Shown: piece by piece, positions 7,635-17,303 of the stretch | Numbering within the stretch: the stretch's first letter is position 1 | Layout: each line of letters opens with the position of its first letter | Origin: Methanofervidicoccus abyssi | GTDB lineage: Archaea > AGJL01 > Methanococci > Methanococcales > Methanococcaceae | Direction: 5' to 3' | DNA: 64,000 bases | NCBI RefSeq assembly: GCF_004310395.1 | Contig: NZ_BFAX01000003.1 | Coordinates: forward strand, 1-64,000 | Notes under the pieces: model-generated | What the model saw: the letters and a program-made list of their open reading frames with translations, nothing else | The model's database searches: none | Told to the model about the DNA's origin: nothing | Program-made: the position numbers and the translations under genes

Positions 7635-9107
7635 ATGGCTAAAAAAATAAGTGCCATGGATATTTACAAACTACTTCCAAAGATAAACTGTAAAAAATGT
7701 GGGGAATCTTCCTGTATGGCCTTTGCCACGAAACTACAGGAGAGAAAAGTTACCATCGATGAATGTCCTATCTTAAAGTCTCCAAAATTTGAGAAAAACA
7801 GAAAGAAACTTGAAGAACTCCTTTCTCCACCTGTAAAGGAGATATGGTTTGGATACGAGGATAAGAAGGTGATCCTAGGTGGAGAGGAGGTAATGTATAG
7901 GTATGAACTTACCTTTTTTAACCCCACGGCTATAGGGATAGATATATCAGATAGTCTACCTGAAGAGGAGATAAAAAAGAGGGCTAAATTCGTTGAAGAT
8001 TTTGTTTTTGAAAGGACAGGAGAGAAATTGAAGTTAGATTTTATAGCCCTGAGAAACGCTTCAGATGATCCTGAGAGGTTTGTAAAGGCGTTGAAAATTA
8101 TCCAGGAGAACACTAACATGCCTGTCGCTCTCTGTTCTCTAAATGTAGAAAGTATAGAAAAAGCCTTAGATATTGTAAGATCTAAACCTATGATATATGG
8201 AGCAACGGAGAAGAACTTCTCTGAAATGATAAAGATGTTAATATCTAAGAAGAGAGATAAAAAAGAGTTTGCACTGACACTGTCCTCAAGTAATATTAAA
8301 ACATTAAAGGGCATGGTTAAGGCATCCTTGGAACATGGCATAGAGGATCTAATTTTAGATCCCCACACAACACCAGAGAACATTATGGAAACTCTGGATA
8401 AGTTCGTAATGATAAGGAGGAGTGCCATTGAAAGAGGAGACAAACTTCTTGGATATCCTATCTTAGGACTCCCAATAAACACTTACTTCTATGTACTCAA
8501 GGGCAATAATCCAATTAAACAGTTTGTTGAAAAGTTGGATAAGGCTGCTGCAATTATGGAGGCGAGGACAGCTTGTGCAATGTTGAACAGGTATGCAGAT
8601 GGGATAATTATCCATGGTACAGAGGTCTGGGAGTTGATGCCGATACTTACCCTCAGACAGGCGATATATACAGATCCTAGAAAACCTCAAACTGTTGAGC
8701 CTGGCCTATATCCAATTGGCAACCCAGATGAAAACAGTCCTGTGATCATGACAACAAACTTCTCCCTAACCTTCTACACAGTAACTGGAGATTTTGAGAA
8801 GGATGGTGTTGTCTGTTGGCTCCTAGTTATGGATACAGAAGGTAAGGCTGTTGATGTTGCAGTGGCAGGAGGGCAATACTGTGGAGATAACGCCAAAAAG
8901 CTAATAGAAGAGACGAAAATAGAGGAAAAGGTAAATCACAGGATTATTATACTCCCAGGGTTGGCGGCTCCTGTAAGGGGAGATATTGAGGAGAAGACAG
9001 GTTGGACATGTGTAGTGGGGACGAGGGATTCTTCCCAGGTTGGAGAGTTTCTAAGGAAGAACTGGAATAAAATACTTGAAGAGTGGAAGGCTAAACAGGA
9101 GTTGTAA
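7635..9107 (+). CDS. cdhE: acetyl-CoA decarbonylase/synthase, gamma subunit of the corrinoid protein
   Basis: 490 residues. Partner of CdhD: the N-terminus holds a [4Fe-4S] cluster with Cys in the pattern CKKCGESSC, then a fourth Cys in DECP about 20 residues on (all within residues 17-45). This cluster reduces the cobalt of the corrinoid. The central TIM barrel and the C-terminal corrinoid-binding domain (GGQYCGDNAKKL, LPGLAAPVRGDIEE) complete the family architecture. Start: ATG at 7635 with GGTG at 7626-7629, five bases upstream; an ATG at 7632 is directly adjacent. It is clearly cotranscribed with cdhD. The long open frame on the opposite strand (7664-8482) is a codon-bias shadow. Confidence 0.95.
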   Translation: MAKKISAMDIYKLLPKINCKKCGESSCMAFATKLQERKVTIDECPILKSPKFEKNRKKLEELLSPPVKEIWFGYEDKKVILGGEEVMYRYELTFFNPTAIGIDISDSLPEEEIKKRAKFVEDFVFERTGEKLKLDFIALRNASDDPERFVKALKIIQENTNMPVALCSLNVESIEKALDIVRSKPMIYGATEKNFSEMIKMLISKKRDKKEFALTLSSSNIKTLKGMVKASLEHGIEDLILDPHTTPENIMETLDKFVMIRRSAIERGDKLLGYPILGLPINTYFYVLKGNNPIKQFVEKLDKAAAIMEARTACAMLNRYADGIIIHGTEVWELMPILTLRQAIYTDPRKPQTVEPGLYPIGNPDENSPVIMTTNFSLTFYTVTGDFEKDGVVCWLLVMDTEGKAVDVAVAGGQYCGDNAKKLIEETKIEEKVNHRIIILPGLAAPVRGDIEEKTGWTCVVGTRDSSQVGEFLRKNWNKILEEWKAKQEL

Positions 9108-9243
9108 ATATATACTTATTTAGTTATTCAGGAAAATATAGTAATGGTTTTATTTATTTTTATGATTATATTTTATTGGGGATTTTATTATTCAATAATA
9201 AATAAATTATATCATGTACTATTTAGATTAAATAATCTGGGAA

Positions 9244-10209
9244 ATGATGAAAATAACAGAGTTGGATGTAATAAAAACCATAATGGATAACATAACCTAC
9301 AGGGGAGATGTAGTAAAGGGAATAGGAGATGACTGTGCAGTTTTCAAACTGGGTAATACCTACTTAACAGTTACTACAGATATGATGTTCAGATCTACAC
9401 ACTTTCCAGATATTCTTACACCTTTTCAGATAGGAATGAGGGTGATCACTGCAACTGTATCAGACATATGTGCGATGTGTGCGAGGCCCTTGGGAATAGT
9501 AGTGTCTATGGGACTTCCCACGGTGGAGAGAGGTTTTCTCTTAGAGTTAATAAAAGGAATAGATTATGCATGTAGGAAGTACAGTTGTCCCATAGTTGGT
9601 GGGGATACAAACAGAGGGAAAGAGTTAATACTCTGTGGTACAGCAATTGGAGTTACAGATAATCCTGTATATAGAGGGGGAAAAGTAGGGGAAGATATAA
9701 TGGTAACCTACGATATAGGCAGAGTATATTGTGCCTTAGAAATTCTCAAGATGAAGGAGAAGGGAGTAATAAGCAGAAAAACCTTTTACGATCTCTGGGA
9801 AGAGTATCCAAATATTATGAAAAAATTAGTTGAACCTATTGCAAGGGTGAGGGAAGGGCTGCTCTTGAATAAATATGTGAGTTCCTGCTGTGATATATCA
9901 GATGGACTTAAAAAAGAGTTATTCTATATTGGTAATTTTGAAATATCCAGTAAAAAACTTTTAAGAGTTGTACCAAAGGATGTTATAGAGTTCTGTGACA
10001 GGTTTCAGATAGATCCTATCCATGCCGCTTTAAACAGTGGGGAGGAGTTTGAATTGTTGTTTACAACGAAAAGATGTGATGACATCTTTGAGGTATTGAG
10101 AAGTGAATGTGAAGGAGAAGCTAAGAAAATTGGTAAGGTTATTGAGGAAGGCTACTATATAGATGGTGAAGAGTTAGAGTTTGGAGGGTACATTCACAGT
10201 TGGGAGTGA
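9244..10209 (+). CDS. thiL: thiamine-monophosphate kinase
   Basis: 321 residues. ThiL phosphorylates thiamine monophosphate to the active cofactor thiamine diphosphate, the last step of the pathway. It is a PurM/SelD-fold ATPase: GIGDDCAVF near residues 26-34 and TTDMMFRSTHFP near 47-58 are the Mg-ATP and substrate loops, VGGDTNRG near 118-125 is the second acidic loop, and CDISDGLKKEL near 219-229 and NSGEEFELLF near 260-269 are the C-terminal signature motifs. ATG codons at 9244 and 9247 are both possible; no strong ribosome-binding site distinguishes them. It is convergent with the MTH1187-family gene. The other thiamine genes in the window (28473 and 62914) are far away. Confidence 0.9.
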   Translation: MMKITELDVIKTIMDNITYRGDVVKGIGDDCAVFKLGNTYLTVTTDMMFRSTHFPDILTPFQIGMRVITATVSDICAMCARPLGIVVSMGLPTVERGFLLELIKGIDYACRKYSCPIVGGDTNRGKELILCGTAIGVTDNPVYRGGKVGEDIMVTYDIGRVYCALEILKMKEKGVISRKTFYDLWEEYPNIMKKLVEPIARVREGLLLNKYVSSCCDISDGLKKELFYIGNFEISSKKLLRVVPKDVIEFCDRFQIDPIHAALNSGEEFELLFTTKRCDDIFEVLRSECEGEAKKIGKVIEEGYYIDGEELEFGGYIHSWE

Positions 10210-10435
10210 TTTATAGAGAAGTAGAATAGTATTTATATCCAGGATTATGAGACATTTATTTTTAAAATCTTTTCTTTATTTTCTATATTATACTAAAAAC
10301 TGTTAACACCTAATATAAAGAATAAATAGCGATAAGAAGTTAAAAATACAAATTTTACTCCTTAGTACTACCATATACATTTTTATTTTATTATTAATTT
10401 TTTTATATTATTATCCTGAAAATCCTATTTTCTAA

Positions 10436-10726
10436 TTACTTATAACAATCTATAGCCTTTAACTTCTCTTCTATTGTGTTCTCCTTATCCCTTCTGTCGT
10501 CGATCTTTAAAGTACTCAGTACTCTTACAGTATCTTTAAGTACAGTTTCGTGAGCCTCTTTATAGGCCTTTATTATCTCATCTAAGTTCCCTTCTAATAC
10601 AGTTCCCATAGCACCAGGTTCAACCTTCAAGTTATACTTTTTAAAAACATCTATGGCCTTCTTTACATACTTTGAGATACTTGGACCTTCTCCAATGGGT
10701 ACTATACTAACTTCTGCAACGGGCAT
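10436..10726 (-). CDS. MTH1187/YkoF-type (UPF0045) thiamine-binding-like protein
   Basis: 96 residues, the usual length for this small ferredoxin-like-fold family. Signature features are the N-terminal VAEVSIVPIGEGPSISKYV and EPGAMGTVLEGNLDEI in the middle. Related proteins bind thiamine or its pyrimidine moiety and are thought to sense or buffer it; the role in methanogens is not established. Its position between thiL and pdxS fits a cofactor-related function but is not proof. It could share a transcript with pdxS, which lies 57 bases upstream on the same strand. Confidence 0.8.
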   Translation of the reverse strand: MPVAEVSIVPIGEGPSISKYVKKAIDVFKKYNLKVEPGAMGTVLEGNLDEIIKAYKEAHETVLKDTVRVLSTLKIDDRRDKENTIEEKLKAIDCYK

Positions 10727-10783
10727 ATTATCCCCCGAAATACTTTATAAAACATAAAAGTTTAAACTTCATACTATCTATAG

Positions 10784-11680
10784 TTAATTCCCTCTCTTAG
10801 CGAGGCGATCTTTCTCAGGTAGGCTCTCTATATCTATACCTGGCATGGCCTCTCCAAGGTTCTTACTAACCTCTGCTATAACATCAGGTTTATCGTAGTT
10901 GTATGTAGCCTCGACAATAGCCCTTGCTCTCTCCTCTGGATTCTCAGATTTGAAGATACCAGAACCTACAAATACTCCATCACATCCCAACTGCATCATC
11001 ATGGCAGCATCTGCAGGTGTGGCAATACCTCCTGCAGCGAAATTTACAACAGGCAGTCTTCTCAATTTGGCAATCTCATATAAGAGATCTACAGAGACCT
11101 TTAGCTCTCTTGCCATTTGTAGAAGTTCCCTGTCTAATCCCATCTCGTAGTATCCAACTACCTTTGCAATACCCTCATTTACAGCCCTTACATGTCTAAC
11201 AGCCTCTACAACGTTACCAGTCCCTGCCTCTCCCTTAGTTCTTATCATAGCTGCCCCTTCTTCTATCCTCCTAAGTGCCTCCCCTAACTCCCTTGCACCG
11301 CATACAAAGGGCACTGTAAATACCTTCTTATCTATATGGTGTACATCGTCTGCAGGTGTAAGTACTTCACTTTCGTCTATCATATCTACACCTATGGCCT
11401 CTAAGACCTGTGCCTCGACGAAGTGTCCTATCCTTACCTTGGCCATTACAGGAATGGACACAGAATCCTTTATATCTAAGATCAGTTGGGGATCAGACAT
11501 CCTTGCAACCCCTCCCTGGGCCCTTATATCAGCAGGCACCCTTTCCAACGCCATCACTGCAGTAGCTCCAGCATCCTCGGCGATCTGTGCCTGTTCAACA
11601 TTTGTAACATCCATTATAACTCCATACTTCACCATCTTAGCAAATCCTCTCTTTAAGACCTCTGTACCTACTTTTTTCAT
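10784..11680 (-). CDS. pdxS: pyridoxal 5'-phosphate synthase, PdxS subunit
   Basis: 298 residues. PdxS condenses ribose 5-phosphate, glyceraldehyde 3-phosphate and ammonia to PLP; ammonia comes from the glutaminase PdxT, which is not in the window. The (beta/alpha)8 barrel carries the family motifs: [18 protein letters not shown] at the N-terminus, the first catalytic Lys in [14 protein letters not shown], the second in [10 protein letters not shown], and the phosphate loop [14 protein letters not shown] followed by [12 protein letters not shown] start at the ATG at 11680 ([13 protein letters not shown]) because AAAGGTG lies six bases upstream; the frame is open another 17 codons, but that part lacks family sequence. 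Confidence 0.96.
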   Translation of the reverse strand: MKKVGTEVLKRGFAKMVKYGVIMDVTNVEQAQIAEDAGATAVMALERVPADIRAQGGVARMSDPQLILDIKDSVSIPVMAKVRIGHFVEAQVLEAIGVDMIDESEVLTPADDVHHIDKKVFTVPFVCGARELGEALRRIEEGAAMIRTKGEAGTGNVVEAVRHVRAVNEGIAKVVGYYEMGLDRELLQMARELKVSVDLLYEIAKLRRLPVVNFAAGGIATPADAAMMMQLGCDGVFVGSGIFKSENPEERARAIVEATYNYDKPDVIAEVSKNLGEAMPGIDIESLPEKDRLAKRGN

Positions 11681-11842
11681 GTTTTTCACCTTTAGGTTAT
11701 GATACATAATAACATACCATTTACTTTTCATTTACTTTATATCTTTAACACTAAATTTATAATAATTTATTTATACATAATATATTAGAATATAATATAT
11801 AATATACTATATACCGACTATATTATTATCACATGGGATACT

Positions 11843-12862
11843 ATGGTAAAGGTCCTAATAAATGGATATGGTTCCATAGGTAAGAGGGTAGCAGATGCAG
11901 TTGCAATGCAGAAAGACATGGAAGTACTTGGAGTTACCAAGACAAAACCAGACTTTGAAGCACGGTTAGCTGTAGAAAAAGGATATAAGTTATATGCTGC
12001 TATTCCAGAGAGGAAACCACTCTTCGAAGAAAAGGGTATAGAAATTGAAGGTACTATTTTCGATGTTATAGAGGAAGCAGATATTGTAGTAGACTGTACT
12101 CCAGGTGGCGTAGGGAAAGATAACCTAAAAATGTATAAGGAGTATAAGGTAAAGGCCATACTTCAAGGTGGTGAAAAGGCACAGTACGTAGAAGATAATT
12201 TCAATGCACTCTGGAGTTATGACAGATGTTATGGGAAAGATTATATAAGGGTAGTATCATGTAATACAACAGGGCTCTGTAGGATACTCTACGCCATAAA
12301 TTCAGTTACCGATATTGTAAAGGTAAGGGCAGTACTTGTAAGAAGAGGGGCAGATCCTAACGATGTAAAGAAGGGTCCTATAAATGGAATAGTGCCGAAC
12401 CCTCCAACTCTACCTTCTCACCATGGACCTGATGTAGTTTCTGTAATTCCAGAGCTTGAAGGGAAGATATTCACATCGGCGGTAGTTGTACCTACAACTT
12501 TAATGCATATGCATATAATTATGGTGGAGACTACAGGTACCACCAGGGATAATATCATAGAAAGTATAGAAAAAACTCCGAGGATAATTACAGTAAGTGC
12601 AGAGGAAGGTCTTAACTCAACTGCTGCAATAATAGAGTTTGCAAGAGATCTTGGGAGGATGAGGTACGACCTCAACGAGATTGCAGTGTGGGAAGAAAGT
12701 ATCAACGTAGTGGATAACGAAGTATTCTTGATGCAGGCTATTCATCAGGAGAGTGATGTAATACCTGAGAATATAGATTGTATAAGGTCGATGCTAGAGA
12801 TGGTGGATGATAAGATGAAATCTATAGAGATGACAAACAAGGCTATGGGATTGTTGAAGTAA
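11843..12862 (+). CDS. gap: glyceraldehyde-3-phosphate dehydrogenase, archaeal type II
   Basis: 339 residues. It oxidises glyceraldehyde 3-phosphate with phosphate and NAD(P)+, or runs in the gluconeogenic direction, which is the likely main flow in an autotrophic methanogen. The N-terminal Rossmann motif is [13 protein letters not shown]; the catalytic Cys is C140 in SCNTTGLCR, as in other archaeal enzymes. The substrate-binding PSHHGPDV and the C-terminal helix region fit the family. ATG at 11843 follows gggatact. The promoter must lie in the very AT-rich 11732-11842 interval shared with the divergent pdxS gene. Confidence 0.95.
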   Translation: MVKVLINGYGSIGKRVADAVAMQKDMEVLGVTKTKPDFEARLAVEKGYKLYAAIPERKPLFEEKGIEIEGTIFDVIEEADIVVDCTPGGVGKDNLKMYKEYKVKAILQGGEKAQYVEDNFNALWSYDRCYGKDYIRVVSCNTTGLCRILYAINSVTDIVKVRAVLVRRGADPNDVKKGPINGIVPNPPTLPSHHGPDVVSVIPELEGKIFTSAVVVPTTLMHMHIIMVETTGTTRDNIIESIEKTPRIITVSAEEGLNSTAAIIEFARDLGRMRYDLNEIAVWEESINVVDNEVFLMQAIHQESDVIPENIDCIRSMLEMVDDKMKSIEMTNKAMGLLK

Positions 12863-13432
12863 TGGATAGTTAGTTATCTTTAAAAGAGTCTTCTTTTTAT
12901 ATTAAATTAACTTTATAGGTGTAACATATAGAGGAAAAACTTCTAAGAAGAAGGATTAACAAAATATGCTTTAACTTTTACTCGTGTTTATTCCTTTTTA
13001 TTTAGACTATTGTTTAAGATTTTTATTTTTTTGATTTTACTTTATTATTATTTTTATCAAGATTCTGAATGATGATATCTCACAAATTGTATTTAGAAGA
13101 TATTGGAAAATCCATCTTCTTCTCCTAATGTTCAGGTGTGGTTATATTAGTTTATTTTCATAAGGAGTAGCACTGAATTTGATAGTAAGTATTTAAAAAA
13201 TTAAAAAGTATATTAAGAATAAAATAAGATAAAATAACAGAAAAAATGGAAAAATTATTTTGTTCATATTTGCCAATGGTTGTTATTGGTTTAAAAAAGT
13301 TTTGTTCAAGGGTTGGTAATTATTTGTAATAAAGAGATAAAAATGATACATTTATCAATACCTCCATTGGATGAGTTTTATTATTATATTTATTTAATTA
13401 TTGCTTCAATGAAACTAATAATATTCTATTCC
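12863..13432. other. AT-rich intergenic region with a repeat copy
   Basis: 570 bases between the convergent gap and topA genes. A dispersed-repeat copy lies at 12930-12990 (minus strand), and the following 90 bases keep some likeness to the flank of the copy near 26690. No gene is seen. Confidence 0.45.
12930..12990 (-). repeat. dispersed intergenic repeat, copy
   Basis: On the minus strand it reads ttttgttaatccttcttctt followed by agaagtttttcctc, matching copies near 26690, 34711 and 54789. T-rich similarity (taagatttttatttttttga) continues to about 13040 and is shared with the 26690 copy. Confidence 0.55.
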
Positions 13433-15331
13433 TCATTTTTTATCTACATTCTCAATATATCTACATTTCGGATAGTTGGAACATCCTAAGAACATCCCGT
13501 ATTTACTTCTTCTAACTACAAGATATCCTCCACACTTTGGGCATCTTCCAGAAGTTTTTATGTCCTTATCTTTCTCAATTTTGCTTATTAATTCTCTTCC
13601 AATCTCAACTTCTTTACTTTTTACCTCCTGTAGTATCTTTCTCAGTCTCTTTTCAGCCTCCTTTAAAACATCTTCCTTCCTTACCTCCCCCCTCTGTACT
13701 TTCTCCAGTTTATCCTCCATATCTCTTGTCATGCCTTCCTCTACTATCTCGGGACAGTACTTCTTTAAAGTCTCGATCACCGCCATGCCTAAATTAGTTA
13801 CTCTAAGATAACCTTTCTCTTCAACTACATAACCTCTCTTTATAAGTTTTTCTACAATTTCCGCCCTTGTAGATTTTGTCCCCAATCTTCTTTTTTCCAG
13901 CTCCTTTATAATGGAAGACATGCTATATCTCTTAGGGGGTTTAGTTCTCCTCTCCTCTAATATTATCTTCTTAATAGATGCTACGTTTCCTTCTCTGAAG
14001 TTGGGAATCTCCTTCTCCTTAAACTCGGTGAAGTAGTATATCTCATGCCAACCTTCATTTAATGTTCTGGCACCACTGAGTTTAAACAACTCACCACCTA
14101 TATCTAAATATATATTTATATACTCCCTCCTCATATCATCCCAGAATGCTCCCAAGGTTCTTCTAGCTATAAGATCGTAGATTTTCCTTTCCTTAGATGT
14201 TAGAGGTTCCTCAGGTATATCTACAATATGTATTGCAGGGTGGGCAGGATCCTCCTTCTCACCTTTAACAGGTTTTCTACCTTCCTTAATTATCTTCTCA
14301 GCGTATTCTCTATACTCCTCAATTTCAGTTATTTTTTTCAGTATATTCTCCAGGTATTCCCAATTATCAGGGAGTTTCTGGGAATTTGTCCTTGGGTAGG
14401 AGCAGTATCCTTTCTCGTAGAGTCTCTGGGCGATCTCCTGGGTCTCCTTAGGAGAGATTTTATATATCCTGTATGCCTCCCTCTGTAGAGTTCCTAAGTC
14501 AAAAGGGGGAAAGGGTTTTATATTTTTCTCCCTTCTTTCAATCTTTAGAATCATGCCTTCTTTTTTATCCTTTATCTTACTATATATATCCTTTGCCTCT
14601 CCCTCATTCCAGAATTTCTCCCTACTATGAATTACTTTTATATCTCCTTCCAATAACCCTTCTATTACCCAGTATTTTCTACTCTGGAAGTTTTTTATCT
14701 CCAACTCCCTCTCCACTAAGAAAGCCAAGGTTGGACCTTGAACCCTCCCGGTACTCATAGTTCTCCATCTATTTACAGCCTTGAGGGATTGCATAAGGGC
14801 TCTTGAAACGTTAATCCCGTAGTACCAATCTAACTTGTGCCTACTCTCCCCAGCATCTACGAGACCAAAGTCTATCCTATCTGGGTTTTCATATGCCTTT
14901 ACTATCTCTTCCTTTGTTAAACTGGAGAATCTCATCCTCTTTGCATTCCTTCTTCCACAGATATAGTAGAGGACGTGGTATCCTATTAATTCTCCTTCAA
15001 TATCCCAATCTGTCGCTATATAGATGTCATCCACATTCTTTGAGAGTTTTTTTAAAGTGTCTATGTATTTCTTTACATACTCCTTTCCCTTTACTATCCA
15101 TGCAGGTACCCATTTCACACAGAATACTGGATACTCTCCAAATTTCCTATTTTTACTGTCCTCTTCCAATGTAAATAGATGTCCAACTGCAGAGGCAACT
15201 ATAATCTTCTCTCCATTCCTCTCCACCTCGTAATAAGGTACTCCCTTGTAGGATTTCTTCTTTGCCTTTCCCAGAGCATTGCCTATCTTCTTCGCAACCT
15301 TAGGTTTCTCGCAGATTATTAACTTTGTCAT
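13433..15331 (-). CDS. topA: DNA topoisomerase I (type IA)
   Basis: 632 residues. It relaxes negatively supercoiled DNA by breaking and passing a single strand. The TOPRIM domain is at the N-terminus (ICEKPKVAKKIG; acidic motif DWDIEGE at 108-114). The catalytic Tyr is Y312 in GYCSYPRTNS. A single C-terminal zinc ribbon has C597, C600, C617 and C623 (CPKCGG, GCSNYPKC). This is the compact archaeal TopoIA/III-like form with one zinc finger. The ATG at 15331 lacks a clear ribosome-binding site. Several long frames on the opposite strand are shadows of this gene. Confidence 0.95.
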   Translation of the reverse strand: MTKLIICEKPKVAKKIGNALGKAKKKSYKGVPYYEVERNGEKIIVASAVGHLFTLEEDSKNRKFGEYPVFCVKWVPAWIVKGKEYVKKYIDTLKKLSKNVDDIYIATDWDIEGELIGYHVLYYICGRRNAKRMRFSSLTKEEIVKAYENPDRIDFGLVDAGESRHKLDWYYGINVSRALMQSLKAVNRWRTMSTGRVQGPTLAFLVERELEIKNFQSRKYWVIEGLLEGDIKVIHSREKFWNEGEAKDIYSKIKDKKEGMILKIERREKNIKPFPPFDLGTLQREAYRIYKISPKETQEIAQRLYEKGYCSYPRTNSQKLPDNWEYLENILKKITEIEEYREYAEKIIKEGRKPVKGEKEDPAHPAIHIVDIPEEPLTSKERKIYDLIARRTLGAFWDDMRREYINIYLDIGGELFKLSGARTLNEGWHEIYYFTEFKEKEIPNFREGNVASIKKIILEERRTKPPKRYSMSSIIKELEKRRLGTKSTRAEIVEKLIKRGYVVEEKGYLRVTNLGMAVIETLKKYCPEIVEEGMTRDMEDKLEKVQRGEVRKEDVLKEAEKRLRKILQEVKSKEVEIGRELISKIEKDKDIKTSGRCPKCGGYLVVRRSKYGMFLGCSNYPKCRYIENVDKK

Positions 15332-15527
15332 GGTTAAAACCCTAGAATATTAATGTTAATTAAACCATAAATGTTATATAACATGAGAGAATGTAGTTTA
15401 ACATTTGATAGAGTATAGAACATATCGATATTTAATTTAATAGATATTTTTAGAAAAAATTTTTAAAGTATTTATTACCTAACATAATTATATTAATTAT
15501 TAATAACTTCTCTTTCTGGAGGAGAAT

Positions 15528-16991
15528 ATGATACTAATTATAGGTTATGGTTCCTTTGGTCGTAAAGTTGTGAGCTATGTTAAAGCCTTAGATAGGATAA
15601 TAGTAATAGACAAAAACCCAACAGTTTTTGAATCCGTAGAGAAGTTAGACTTTGAATATATTGTAGGAGACGCCTGTGAAAAAGAGACACTTCTGAAGGC
15701 TGGTATTAAAGAGGTCGACACTGTACTGATACTTACCAACGATCATACAACAAATAAAAAGATAGTAGAACTGATAAGGGAGTTAAATCCTACTGCCTAT
15801 TTAATTGTCAGAGGGATTTCCAAGTATCCAGATCTATATTCGGGGACTAAGGTCGATAGGGTCATATATCCTATTGATTGTGCTGCCAAGGAGATAGTAG
15901 CTGAGATGGAGAAATCTCAATTAAGAAAAAGATTGATGGATCTGGAAAAGGTAATACTGGATTTAAAGTCAAAACATGGTGTTACCATAGATGCAGATAA
16001 TCCGAAGGAGGGTATTAACAACAACGGTATTATATCCTTTTTAATACTCATGCATAACAACCCAGATCCAGACTCTATAGCCAGTGCAATGGCTCTAAAG
16101 AGAATTCTTGAGAGGTGGAAGGTAAAGGCGGATATAGGTTATGGAGGAAGGATAGAGTTCGATGAAAATAAGGCTATGGTCAACCTCCTCGGTATAAAGT
16201 TGATACCTGTTGAAGATGTAGATATTAATAAATACGACGGTATTGCAGTTGTAGATACATCCTCCTCCAAATTACTCCCTATAAATCCAGATCGTGAGAT
16301 AGACATCCTTATAGATCATCATGAGAATGGAGACCTAACAGCAAAATACATGGATATAAGGCCAGAGATTGGAGCAACTGCAACGATACTCTTGGAGTAC
16401 TTAAACGAATTGAACATAACCCCAAAGCAGGATTTAGCAACAGCTCTCTACTATGCCATATGTACAGATACTAATTATTTCAGGAGAAAAACATCCAAAA
16501 AAGACTTTGAGGCAGCGGGATATTTACAGGATCTAATGGATCCAAAAACCTTAGAGATGATAGAGAATCCTGAGATGGACACCGAAACCATGGAGATTCT
16601 TGCAAGATCTATCTTAAATAGAAAGATAGTTAGAAGTAGCATTGCACTATCCTATGTGGGTATTATTAAAAATAGAGGAGCATTAGCCAAAGCTGCAGAT
16701 TTTTTACTCAAGATGGAGGGTATAACTACGACTTATGTATTTGGAATATCTGGGAATAAGATATACATAAGTGCGAGAACAAAGGACTTGAGGATAGATG
16801 TAGGGGAGATTATGAGAAGGGCCTTTGGAGGAGGAGGACATCAAAAGGCTGCAGCGGCTAGTATAGATCTTGGGATATTTGAATCTGTCTCAGATAAGGA
16901 TTCGCTTAGGAAGTTAGTTGAAGAGGCTATACAGACTAAAATATTGAAAGTGATGGGAATAAGTGAAGAAGAGAGAAGAGTTAAGAGTTAA
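15528..16991 (+). CDS. TrkA-N domain fused to DHH/DHHA1 phosphoesterase
   Basis: 487 residues in three parts. Residues 1-140 are a Rossmann TrkA-N/RCK domain (IIGYGSFGRKVV, IVIDKNP, YIVGDACEKETLLKAGI). A DHH domain follows, with NNPDPDSIASA near 176, VDTSSSKLL near 242 and the DHH motif LIDHHENGD near 262. A DHHA1 domain has AFGGGGHQKAAAA at about 431-443. Family members cleave phosphodiesters such as short oligonucleotides or cyclic di-AMP; the nucleotide-sensing TrkA-N part suggests ligand control. A cyclic di-AMP phosphodiesterase role is possible but only inferred. ATG at 15528 follows GGAGGAG. It opens a co-oriented run of genes to 20574. Confidence 0.85.
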   Translation: MILIIGYGSFGRKVVSYVKALDRIIVIDKNPTVFESVEKLDFEYIVGDACEKETLLKAGIKEVDTVLILTNDHTTNKKIVELIRELNPTAYLIVRGISKYPDLYSGTKVDRVIYPIDCAAKEIVAEMEKSQLRKRLMDLEKVILDLKSKHGVTIDADNPKEGINNNGIISFLILMHNNPDPDSIASAMALKRILERWKVKADIGYGGRIEFDENKAMVNLLGIKLIPVEDVDINKYDGIAVVDTSSSKLLPINPDREIDILIDHHENGDLTAKYMDIRPEIGATATILLEYLNELNITPKQDLATALYYAICTDTNYFRRKTSKKDFEAAGYLQDLMDPKTLEMIENPEMDTETMEILARSILNRKIVRSSIALSYVGIIKNRGALAKAADFLLKMEGITTTYVFGISGNKIYISARTKDLRIDVGEIMRRAFGGGGHQKAAAASIDLGIFESVSDKDSLRKLVEEAIQTKILKVMGISEEERRVKS

Positions 16992-17028
16992 TAACAAAAA
17001 ATAAAATATAAATAAAAAAAATAAAAAC

Positions 17029-17292
17029 ATGTTAAAGGAGTTAATAAACAAGATACTTTGGCATCCTGGTTACTCTCCTGAAGATTACGAGGTAGTATAT
17101 TTACATAGGGAGGGTAGTAGTGGAAAATGTAATAATCTTAAAAAGAGAATCTCGATGGACAGTATATGTATTAAAGGATCCTTTATAGTATTTGAAAGAG
17201 ACTGTGAAGTTACAACAATTCCACTCCATAGAGTACTGGAAATTAGAAACAAAAAAACAGGGGAGATACTGTACAGAAAGAGCAGAAGATAG
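17029..17292 (+). CDS. UPF0248/DUF504 family protein
   Basis: 87 residues, the usual size. The family signature is clear: LKELINKILWHPGYSPEDYE at the N-terminus and IPLHRVLEIRNKKTGEILY at the C-terminus, with an intervening beta region. The function is not established; RNA binding has been suggested for the fold. It sits 37 bases after the TrkA-DHH gene in an A-rich gap without a visible ribosome-binding site, and 11 bases before the CBS-ParB gene, so it is probably part of the same operon. Confidence 0.85.
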   Translation: MLKELINKILWHPGYSPEDYEVVYLHREGSSGKCNNLKKRISMDSICIKGSFIVFERDCEVTTIPLHRVLEIRNKKTGEILYRKSRR

Positions 17293-17303
17293 GAAGGGTT
17301 ATT

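Noticed and set aside
7664-8482. 272-codon open frame on the minus strand
   Set aside because: Lies entirely opposite cdhE, Ser/Ile/Phe-rich composition, no family; a shadow of codon bias.
13476-15233. several open frames of 69-111 codons on the plus strand
   Set aside because: All lie opposite topA, Pro/Ser/Leu-rich, mutually overlapping; shadows.
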